This document shows positions 1 to 5,332 of a stretch of 5,332 nt of DNA, in pieces. The position numbers and the translations under genes are program-made. Origin of the DNA: JALONO01 sp038209965 (lineage in GTDB: Bacteria; Bacteroidota; Bacteroidia; Cytophagales; Thermoflexibacteraceae); contig JBBQXF010000188.1 of the NCBI GenBank assembly GCA_038209965.1, positions 1 through 5,332 on the forward strand. The letters are read 5' to 3'. A model generated the notes under the pieces. That model ran no database searches. It was given only the letters and a program-made list of their open reading frames with translations, and was not told the DNA's origin. The first letter of the stretch is position 1, and each line of letters opens with the position of its first letter.

Positions 1-960
1 ATTGGACCCGCCATTGAAGCGAAGCGCATCCACGTCGTTCAGCCCGTTGGGCACGCCCACATAAACCGGGGTCGCAGTGCCCTGGGTAGCGGAAGTGGGC
101 CGCGAAAACACCGTGAGCCGCGAGTCGTTGAGGCGCAATAAGGTATTGACCATCGTTTCACTGCTGCGGATCTCATCAAACGAACCTACCCGGCTGGTAT
201 GGCGCGGAAACTGGTTGGGGAAAGCGGGCAGGTAGTTCAGGGCGGCATTGTCGGCATTGCTGATAAACAACGGGTTCTGGGCAGGATTGCCCACAATGGC
301 CTGCATGTCGGCGGCCACATTGCGCCGATCCGAAATACGGAGCAGATAGCGCAAGCGCAGCGAGTTGGCCAAGCGCTGCCAACGGGCGGCATTGCCCGCA
401 AAGAGAATATCGCCATTCAGTGCCTCGTTGCCTTGAACGATCAGTTCGTTGGCCCGCGCCAGATCGGCCAAGATACCGGCATAGATTTGCTCTTGGGGAT
501 CATACTTGGGAAAGTTGATGCCATCGGTCTTGGCCTTGGTGGCTTCAGAATAGGGCACGTCCCCGTAGCTGTCGGTCAGCAAAGAAAACATCCACGACTT
601 GAGGATCAACCCAACGGCCTCATACCGCCGCTGATTGCCGGCCCGCGCCGTATTGATAAGATTGTTCACATCCCGTAGGCGGGTGTACATCCCGTTCCAA
701 ATCGTGTTTTGCTCGCCCCAGAGGTAGCGATCTTCGTTCACAAACTGGATCTTGGCGTTGTACTGCATTGTCAAGTTGCTGATGCCCCAAGTGGTACTTT
801 CCACATCGTTGCAAGCATCGCGGATCATGCCGGGAAGCAACAGGTTGGGCGGCACGACCAACGGCACGTTGGGGTTGGTGTTGATTTCTTCAAACTGCCG
901 GGTACAGCCAATACTGACCAGCAATACGAGCAAAAAAGAAAATATCTTTAGGTTTTTCAT
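1..960 (-). CDS. SusD/RagB-family nutrient-binding outer-membrane lipoprotein (C-terminus cut by window edge)
   Basis: This is the surface lipoprotein that caps a SusC-type barrel and binds the nutrient before import. The frame is open from the ATG at 960 to base 1, giving 320 codons; family members usually have about 480-550 residues, so roughly a third is missing at the left edge. Residues 1-18 form a lipoprotein signal peptide (Lys at 2 and 5, then a hydrophobic run) with lipobox SIGC and lipidated Cys19. Family signatures seen: INTNPNVP (26-33) just after the lipid anchor; TDSYGDVPYSEA (129-140), the conserved SusD D-x-G-x-VPY-x-EA segment; and RWQRLANSLRLRYLLRIS (193-210), typical of the SusD-like_2 / RagB type with its helical TPR-like fold. 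The gene starts 14 bp after the SusC-like stop and so is presumably co-transcribed and its partner. No Shine-Dalgarno is present, as usual in Bacteroidota. Ligand unknown; no frameshift seen. Confidence 0.95.
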   Translation of the reverse strand, partial: MKNLKIFSFLLVLLVSIGCTRQFEEINTNPNVPLVVPPNLLLPGMIRDACNDVESTTWGISNLTMQYNAKIQFVNEDRYLWGEQNTIWNGMYTRLRDVNNLINTARAGNQRRYEAVGLILKSWMFSLLTDSYGDVPYSEATKAKTDGINFPKYDPQEQIYAGILADLARANELIVQGNEALNGDILFAGNAARWQRLANSLRLRYLLRISDRRNVAADMQAIVGNPAQNPLFISNADNAALNYLPAFPNQFPRHTSRVGSFDEIRSSETMVNTLLRLNDSRLTVFSRPTSATQGTATPVYVGVPNGLNDVDALRFNGGSN

Positions 961-974
961 GGTTCAAGGTCAAG
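961..974 (-). other. SusC-SusD intercistronic gap (14 bp)
   Basis: Only 14 bp separate the TAA of the SusC-like gene (975-977) from the ATG of the SusD-like gene (958-960). On the minus strand it reads CTTGACCTTGAACC, with no hairpin, promoter motif or Shine-Dalgarno. The spacing supports a two-gene operon in the standard susC-susD order. Confidence 0.85.
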
Positions 975-3900
975 TTAAAAACGGAAACTAAGGTTAAAAC
1001 CGATGCTGCGGGTGGACGGAATGGCCACATCTTCCACGCCCGGCACAATTTGGTCACCAGAAACAGTGGAAGTTTCGGGGTCAACGTGCGGCACGGCAGT
1101 CCACAGGGCCACATTGCGGCCCACGATCGACAGGTTAACATCGCGGAAGGGCAGGCGGCCCAAGGCTTTATTGGAAATAGTGTAGCCGATTTTGAACTCC
1201 CGCAACTTGGCGAAGGTGGCGTTATAGGTCATGTCCTCCAAAATGCGCCGCCCGTTGGTAATGGCCGAGTGCCACTCGCGGGCCGAAAGGCGCACTTCGT
1301 TGGGCCGGAAGCTACCGTCGGCATTGCGGATCACGCCGGGGGCCACTACCCCGTTGCCGGGCTGGGTGAGGTCGTAGCCATTGGCCCGGCCTTCTAGGGT
1401 TTCGGAGATCATCCCACCCTCGCGGCCAACGGTTTGGGTGTGCGAGTACATTACGCCCCCGTAGCGGATGTCAAACAAGAAACCCACCAGTAAACCTTTG
1501 TAGCGGAAAGTGTTGTAAACACCGGCGAGCCAGTCGGGATTGTAGTTGCCCAGCAAGATCCGATTTGGGTTGGCTATGGGCCGGCCACGGGTGTCGTTGA
1601 TCACTTGGCCAAAGAAAGGGCTGCTCTCGTCTGTAACCCGTTCATAGCCAATGCCATACATGGAACCCATTCGTTGATCCACGCGGGCCTCAATGTTCAC
1701 ATAACGGCTGGCCATCACAAAATTGCCAATCCCGTCGGCCAGTTCCACCACTTTGCTGCGGTTGGCCGAAAAGTTGATGTCCACATCCCAATTGAAGCCG
1801 GTCTCGTTCACAATCGGCTTGAGATTCAACGTAGCCTCGTAGCCCCAGTTTTTGATTTTGCCCGCGTTGAGCACCCGGCTGGTGTAGCCACTGGTGTTGG
1901 TGAGGGGAATGGCCAAAATTTGGTTGCGGCTGGTGATGTTGTAATAGGCGAAATCAAGCCCGATCCGACCATTGAAGAAGCGCAGATCCGTTCCCAATTC
2001 AATGGAAGTGCTGATTTCGGGCTTTAAGGTTGGATTGGCCAATTGACCACTCTCGCTAAAAGTGCGATCCGTGCCAAAAGGCGCGCCATTGAAATACGGT
2101 TGGCTGAGCTGGAAAGGCCCGGTATCGTTGCCCACTTGGGCCACACCAGCCCGCAGTTTGGCAAAAGAGATCACTTGGGGCAACTCTATCATGTCGCTCA
2201 CCACTGCGCTCAAAGAAGCCGAAGGATAAAAGTAGGAGTTGTTGCCCACGGGCAGTGTGGACGACCAATCATTACGGGCCGTCAAATCCAAAAAGATCGA
2301 GTTCCGGTAAGCAATTTGAGCCGATCCGTACAAACTGTTGATGCGGCGCTCAGAGCGGAACTCATCCGTTTGCAGTTCCACCCTTGTGTTGCTGAAATTG
2401 TAAATGCCGGGGATGAGCAATTGCGGTGCACTCACGTCCAGATCGCTCCGGCGCTGGCGCATCAAGTTGCCGCCCAAGTTCGCGTTGATCACCCAATCGT
2501 CGCCCAATGATTTGTTGAGGTTGAGCAAGAAATCGGTGTTGCGCTCTTCAAACGTCAAATCCTCCACCCGGTAAGTGCCAAACGGGAAACGTTGGGTGCT
2601 AAATGCCCGTTTGCGGGTGCGGCGCTCGTTGTTGAGGTCGGTACCGGCCCGCACCTGCAAACTCAACCAATCGGTGAACTCGTAGCGCACCAACAGGTTG
2701 CCAAACATCCGGTCGTAGGTTTGCGAATTGGTGTTCTCGTACAATTGGAAATAGGGGTTGTCATGGTAATTATAGTTCCACCCGAACTGCTGCGTGCCCT
2801 CGCGGCCCGCTTGCCAGTAGTCTTTGTGCGCGGCCAAATCAATGGAGCGGGGCAGCCAACAGTTGAACAAATACATGATGTTCTCCGTGCCGTACTGCAC
2901 CGAGGGGCGGTTGCCGCTGTTTCCCTTGATGTAGTTGATGGCCGTGCGCACCTGTAGTTTCTTGCTCAATTTGTATCCCCCGCTGAAAGCCAAAGTGTTG
3001 CGCTTCAGGTCCGTATTGGGTACAATGCCGCGTTGGTCCAAGTTGGTGTACGACACCCGGAAATCCCCAAACTCATTACCGCCCGAAACCGCTACGTTAT
3101 TGTTGTAGGTTTGCCCAAGCTGGAAAAAGTCGCGCACGTTGTCGGCATAATTGAGGAACGGGGTTGGGGTGATGCTCCCCCGCGTGGCCAGATCAGCCTG
3201 GCGTTGGGCCGCACCGGCCCGGGGATCGCCGATGTCGCCGCCCCGTAGGCCGTTGGAGGTGGGTGAGGAGAACTGGGCAATCGCTTGACCATCCATGCGT
3301 GGCCCCCAAGCTTCATCTACCCCATCGCGGAGGCCGCCACCGTTGCCATCGGCAAAACCGAATTCCCCGTTCAAACCTTGGCCATAAACATTTTGGTAGT
3401 TGGGCAAGCGCAAGGGCGAATCAAAGGTCACGTTGGTGTTTACGGACACGCCAATGCCCTTGGTTCCCTTGCCAGATTTGGTAGTGATCAGGATCACGCC
3501 GTTGTTGGCCCGCGCACCATAAAGCGCGGCGGCGTTGGCCCCTTTCAACACCGAGATGGTCTCGATATCGTCCGGGTTCACTACCGCAGCACCGTTGCCA
3601 TAATCGGCACTTGTCATGCCCCTACCGGTGTTACCATTGAAATCATTGCTGATGGGCACCCCATCCACTACGAAAAGCGGCTGATTGTTGCCCAAGTTCA
3701 ACGATTTATCGCCCCGGATGGTAATGCGCGACGAGCCACCCACGCCCGAGGGGCTGCCCACGACGGTTACCCCCGCAATTTTGCCGCTGAGCGAATTGAC
3801 CAAATTGGTTTCCCGGGCCTGCACCAGTTGGCTGCCCTGTACTTCTTGTACCGAATAGCCCAGTGCTTTTTTCTCCCGCTCTACCCCAAGGGCCGTTACC

Positions 3901-4277
3901 ACCACCTCGTTCAGTTGGAGCAAATCGTTGGCCATTACCACCTTGATCTCTGATTGGTTGCCCACCTCGATTTCTTGCTGGGCCAACCCGACATAAGAAA
4001 ATACGAGCCGCAATGCGCCATTGGCCGAAGTAGGCACCGACAAACGGAAGCGGCCTTGCCCATCACTGATGGTGCCCGTAGAAGTCCCTTTCAGCAATAC
4101 GTTCACCCCGGGCAACGGATCGTTATCCTCTTTGGATGTGATGGTTCCGGTCAAAATCCGATCTTGGGCCAATGCCACTTGTACCTGGCCTAGGGCGACC
4201 CCCAGAAACAGTAAAGCTGTTACGGACTTGGCCAACGATCTGCCCAGTCTTGGTAAGATGTGTAAATAGTTTGACAT
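975..4277 (-). CDS. SusC/RagA-family TonB-linked outer-membrane transporter
   Basis: This is a complete 1100-residue TonB-dependent barrel that imports nutrients too large for porins, paired with the SusD-like lipoprotein just downstream. Residues 1-37 form a Sec signal peptide ending ALA|QD. Residues 41-116 are a carboxypeptidase-regulatory-like (CarboxypepD_reg) domain with PLPGVNVLLKGTSTGTISD and F-S-Y-VG. A TonB-box-like stretch follows, NEVVVTALGVEREKKALGYS (123-142), which is a SusC hallmark. The plug spans about 150-270 and includes IRGDKSL, PLFVVDGVPI (200-209) and ISVLKGANAAALYGARANNG (241-260). The barrel carries the family motifs AWGPRMDG (323-330), LTARNDWSSTLP (665-676) and NPTLKPE (748-754), and ends in the beta-signal NLSFRF with terminal Phe. 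There is no N-terminal STN domain, so sensing through a FecR-type anti-sigma factor is unlikely. I find only one cysteine (Cys473). The length fits the family (about 950-1100). ATG 4275-4277 is chosen because it directly precedes the signal peptide. Substrate unknown. Confidence 0.98.
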   Translation of the reverse strand: MSNYLHILPRLGRSLAKSVTALLFLGVALGQVQVALAQDRILTGTITSKEDNDPLPGVNVLLKGTSTGTISDGQGRFRLSVPTSANGALRLVFSYVGLAQQEIEVGNQSEIKVVMANDLLQLNEVVVTALGVEREKKALGYSVQEVQGSQLVQARETNLVNSLSGKIAGVTVVGSPSGVGGSSRITIRGDKSLNLGNNQPLFVVDGVPISNDFNGNTGRGMTSADYGNGAAVVNPDDIETISVLKGANAAALYGARANNGVILITTKSGKGTKGIGVSVNTNVTFDSPLRLPNYQNVYGQGLNGEFGFADGNGGGLRDGVDEAWGPRMDGQAIAQFSSPTSNGLRGGDIGDPRAGAAQRQADLATRGSITPTPFLNYADNVRDFFQLGQTYNNNVAVSGGNEFGDFRVSYTNLDQRGIVPNTDLKRNTLAFSGGYKLSKKLQVRTAINYIKGNSGNRPSVQYGTENIMYLFNCWLPRSIDLAAHKDYWQAGREGTQQFGWNYNYHDNPYFQLYENTNSQTYDRMFGNLLVRYEFTDWLSLQVRAGTDLNNERRTRKRAFSTQRFPFGTYRVEDLTFEERNTDFLLNLNKSLGDDWVINANLGGNLMRQRRSDLDVSAPQLLIPGIYNFSNTRVELQTDEFRSERRINSLYGSAQIAYRNSIFLDLTARNDWSSTLPVGNNSYFYPSASLSAVVSDMIELPQVISFAKLRAGVAQVGNDTGPFQLSQPYFNGAPFGTDRTFSESGQLANPTLKPEISTSIELGTDLRFFNGRIGLDFAYYNITSRNQILAIPLTNTSGYTSRVLNAGKIKNWGYEATLNLKPIVNETGFNWDVDINFSANRSKVVELADGIGNFVMASRYVNIEARVDQRMGSMYGIGYERVTDESSPFFGQVINDTRGRPIANPNRILLGNYNPDWLAGVYNTFRYKGLLVGFLFDIRYGGVMYSHTQTVGREGGMISETLEGRANGYDLTQPGNGVVAPGVIRNADGSFRPNEVRLSAREWHSAITNGRRILEDMTYNATFAKLREFKIGYTISNKALGRLPFRDVNLSIVGRNVALWTAVPHVDPETSTVSGDQIVPGVEDVAIPSTRSIGFNLSFRF

Positions 4278-4363
4278 AATAGACAGGTAGAATGGTTAAT
4301 TTTTATTTGAAATAAGCAATAAAATAAAACCCTTGCCCTTTTGGAACAAAGTGATAGTAAAAA

Positions 4364-4392
4364 CAGTAAGCGTGTACTACATAGGGTTACTG
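4364..4392. promoter_or_regulatory. Nested dyad upstream of the SusC-like gene (possible operator or leader hairpin)
   Basis: Outer arms CAGTAA (4364-4369) and TTACTG (4387-4392) are perfect inverted repeats. Inside them lie TGTA (4373-4376) and TACA (4378-4381), separated by one base. The two axes differ by only 1 bp. It lies 87-115 bp upstream of the SusC-like ATG. It could be a repressor or activator site, or a stem in the 5' leader if transcription starts upstream of it. The regulator is unknown and chance formation is possible. Confidence 0.3.
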
Positions 4393-4423
4393 AACAGGAA
4401 ACTTTTTCATTTAAAATTATGGG

Positions 4424-4466
4424 CAAATATTAGCATTTTTGAATGAAGTTTTGGCAAGCTAATATT
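4424..4466 (-). promoter_or_regulatory. Candidate promoter for the SusC-like operon, embedded in a 9-bp inverted repeat
   Basis: On the minus strand, TTG (4457-4455) is followed after 23 bp by AATATTTG (4431-4424), one mismatch from the Bacteroidota -7 consensus TAnnTTTG. The spacing is at the upper end of the usual 17-23 bp. Predicted initiation near 4417 would give a leader of about 140 nt. The same segment carries a perfect 9-bp inverted repeat, AATATTAGC (4426-4434) and GCTAATATT (4458-4466), so a dimeric regulator bound here would cover both promoter boxes. The motif match is seen; function is inferred. Confidence 0.3.
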
Positions 4467-4586
4467 AACAAAATGTGATGATTAGGTGAATGAACGAATC
4501 ATGAATGCCGATTTTTAAAAATTAACTATCTGTTCATTTTAAATTCTCTTTTTGGCAACCATGGTGAGGAGTAAAGCTAAACAAAA

Positions 4587-4594
4587 CAAAAATA
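4587..4594 (-). promoter_or_regulatory. -7 promoter motif (TAnnTTTG), alternative for the SusC-like operon
   Basis: The minus strand reads TATTTTTG, a full match to the Bacteroidota -7 consensus. No TTG is found at the expected -33 position, and the resulting leader of about 300 nt would be long. The region is rich in A-tracts, so a chance match is quite possible. Confidence 0.22.
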
Positions 4595-4635
4595 AAAAAG
4601 TTGTAAATACTCTCGCTAAAAAAGTTTATTTTCCC

Positions 4636-4643
4636 TATTTTTG
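4636..4643 (+). promoter_or_regulatory. -7 promoter motif (TAnnTTTG) facing the lipoprotein gene
   Basis: The plus strand reads TATTTTTG, a full match to the Bacteroidota -7 consensus, and is the mirror image of the minus-strand motif at 4587-4594. No TTG occurs 17-23 bp upstream. Transcription from here would give a leader of about 250 nt before the ATG at 4903, crossing two hairpin/T-run elements. A weaker -7-like match, TATCTTTA (4867-4874), lies much closer to the gene but also lacks a well-placed -33 box. Confidence 0.25.
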
Positions 4644-4685
4644 ACCAATCAAATCCGAAATGGCCCGAAAAAGTGAAGATTGATA

Positions 4686-4724
4686 GTGGGCAAGTCATTT
4701 GTGCTTATTCCCCACGCCGTTTTT
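4686..4724 (+). terminator. Hairpin followed by T5, similar to the element at 4821-4853
   Basis: GTGGG (4686-4690) pairs with CCCAC (4711-4715), and AAG (4692-4694) can pair with CTT (4704-4706) inside it. GCCG separates the stem from a T5 run (4720-4724). The bulge and the 4-nt gap make it a poor canonical terminator. It is listed because the downstream sequence recurs after the second hairpin. Confidence 0.18.
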
Positions 4725-4820
4725 GAGTAACCAAAGCAACCCCCTCTCACCTTTAGCGGCGCAATGGGCACTGGGGATTGGATCATTCCATACCGCGCAT
4801 GCCAATGGCCAAAACGGTTC

Positions 4821-4853
4821 TCCGCCCGCAACTTTCTTCACGCGGATTTTTTT
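4821..4853 (+). terminator. Weak intrinsic-terminator-like hairpin with T7 tail
   Basis: TCCGC (4821-4825) pairs with GCGGA (4842-4846), leaving a 16-nt loop, and is followed at once by seven T residues (4847-4853). The stem is short, so it would be a weak terminator alone. It lies 50 bp before the lipoprotein ATG with no convincing plus-strand gene upstream. If real, it would act as a leader attenuator or end a short non-coding transcript begun near 4650. Confidence 0.28.
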
Positions 4854-4902
4854 GAGTAGATTGGCTTATCTTTAAAGCGCAAATCACTGTCAAAACCATC
4901 GC

Positions 4903-5332
4903 ATGAAAACGAAACATGTATTTCTCGGGGCCGTGGTGGCCCTGTTCACCCTTGCCCAAGGCTGTCAACCCAAAAAGGAGGGCGGGCCGGCGGGCCAATC
5001 CATGGCCAAAGTCGACTATGATCAACTGCCCGAGGAGGAGAAGCACCGCGCCGAGCGCGAACTGGCAGACCTCCAAACGGCCGATGGTTTACAGACCACT
5101 CTTTTTGCCGCCGAGCCAATGCTGCGCAACCCCACCAACATCGATGTCGATGCCAAAGGGCGCGTATGGGTTTGCGAAGGCTACAACTACCGCATGAAAT
5201 TGAACCTGAGCAATCCTTATGATTCATTGGGCGACCGGATCGTGATCCTCCAAGATACCGATGGCGATGGCCAGGCCGACAGCCGCAAGGTGTTCTATCA
5301 AGGCACCGACATCAACTCCGCCCTGGGCATTG
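4903..5332 (+). CDS. PVC-type 'membrane-bound dehydrogenase' family lipoprotein, N-terminal part (cut by window edge)
   Basis: The frame is open from ATG 4903 to the right edge: 143 full codons plus one base. Residues 1-20 are a lipoprotein-type signal peptide (Lys 2 and 4, hydrophobic core, LAQGC) with likely lipid Cys21; the lipobox is imperfect (Ala at -3, Gln at -2), which Bacteroidota often tolerate. A charged linker (about 22-60) leads into the start of a beta-propeller: LFAAEPMLRNPTNIDVDAKG (67-86), RVWVCEGYNYR (87-97), GDRIVILQDTDGDGQAD (110-126) and FYQGTDINSALGI (131-143). This succession is characteristic of the TIGR02604 / DUF7133 family, annotated as putative membrane-bound dehydrogenase or PVC-type heme-binding CxxCH protein. 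DTDGDGQAD resembles a calcium-binding DxDxDG loop. Full-length relatives commonly continue into HEAT repeats and a C-terminal cytochrome c domain, not visible here. Enzyme activity is a family guess. No Shine-Dalgarno precedes the start. Confidence 0.85.
   Translation, partial: MKTKHVFLGAVVALFTLAQGCQPKKEGGPAGQSMAKVDYDQLPEEEKHRAERELADLQTADGLQTTLFAAEPMLRNPTNIDVDAKGRVWVCEGYNYRMKLNLSNPYDSLGDRIVILQDTDGDGQADSRKVFYQGTDINSALGI

Larger units (their letters stand above)
4278..4902. other. Divergent intergenic region, 625 bp, no convincing gene
   Basis: This gap separates the start of the minus-strand SusC-like gene from the start of the plus-strand lipoprotein gene, so it must carry both sets of initiation signals. 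From 4278 to about 4680 it is strongly AT-rich with A- and T-tracts; from about 4690 to 4860 it is GC-richer. Reading frames here are short and show no signal peptide, motif or credible context. No tRNA, rRNA or known riboswitch was recognised. It contains -7-like promoter motifs, dyads and two hairpin/T-run elements, listed separately. Confidence 0.8.

Noticed and set aside
199..678. 159-codon plus-strand open frame opposite the SusD-like gene
   Set aside because: The minus-strand frame carries the SusD lipobox and conserved motifs across the same bases, so this is an antisense shadow.
3285..3953. 222-codon plus-strand open frame opposite the SusC-like gene
   Set aside because: It is fully antisense to a well-supported gene with continuous family motifs. 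The translation has no recognisable domain; such frames arise from the codon bias of the real gene. The antisense frames at 2043-2510 and 1605-2027 are rejected for the same reason.
4478..4502. ATGATT / AATCAT inverted repeat with a 13-bp spacer, and TGAATGAA repeated at 4440-4447 and 4487-4494
   Set aside because: Short arms in AT-rich DNA with no alignment to a promoter box; expected by chance in a region of this composition.
4511..4522. Perfect 12-bp palindrome ATTTTTAAAAAT
   Set aside because: Made only of A/T tracts, so it is low-complexity and not good evidence for an operator.
4561..4644. 27-codon Lys-rich plus-strand frame starting at an ATG within ACCATGGT
   Set aside because: The Lys/Asn content follows from A-tracts in the spacer, and the stop falls inside a -7-like motif. 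Nothing supports translation.
4649..4831. 60-codon minus-strand open frame in the intergenic region
   Set aside because: No signal peptide, motif or initiation context, and it overlaps both hairpin/T-run elements. The composition looks like chance.
4783..5076. 97-codon minus-strand frame crossing the start of the plus-strand lipoprotein gene
   Set aside because: It overlaps the strongly supported lipoprotein coding sequence antisense and has no family features.
1..5332. Mobile element, CRISPR array, tRNA or rRNA
   Set aside because: No transposase or integrase motif, no terminal inverted repeats with target duplication, no regularly spaced repeats and no tRNA- or rRNA-like segment was seen on either strand.

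Overview
The window looks like a chromosomal segment from a free-living member of the Bacteroidota. The evidence is a tandem SusC/SusD-type outer-membrane nutrient uptake pair, lipoprotein signal peptides, start codons without a Shine-Dalgarno sequence, and AT-rich intergenic DNA beside clearly GC-richer coding DNA. The coding composition and the third gene, of a type frequent in Planctomycetota, Verrucomicrobiota and environmental Bacteroidota, suggest a Cytophagia or Saprospiria-like lineage rather than a gut Bacteroides. That placement is inference.

Layout. Positions 1-960 (minus strand) hold the first 320 codons of a SusD/RagB-family lipoprotein whose C-terminus lies beyond the left edge. 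Positions 975-4277 (minus strand) hold a complete 1100-residue SusC/RagA-family TonB-dependent transporter, 14 bp upstream of the SusD-like gene, so the two are read as one operon. Positions 4278-4902 are a 625-bp divergent intergenic region. Its left two-thirds is very AT-rich and contains several dyads and Bacteroidota-type -7 promoter motifs. Its right third is GC-richer and holds two hairpin-plus-T-run elements ending in the same short sequence. Positions 4903-5332 (plus strand) are the first 143 codons of a lipoprotein related to the PVC-type 'membrane-bound dehydrogenase' / heme-binding CxxCH family, cut by the right edge.

How the genes work together. The SusC-like barrel and its SusD-like lid should bind an oligomeric or other bulky nutrient at the cell surface and pass it to the periplasm using TonB/ExbBD energy. 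The divergent gene is predicted to encode an envelope beta-propeller protein, possibly an oxidoreductase of sugars or similar compounds. It could act on the same nutrient, but only its orientation supports that. No glycoside hydrolase, regulator, sigma/anti-sigma pair, mobile element, RNA gene or CRISPR array is visible, and the substrate cannot be told from the sequence.

I see no convincing undescribed system. The parts most worth a second look are the regulatory structures of the divergent intergenic region.
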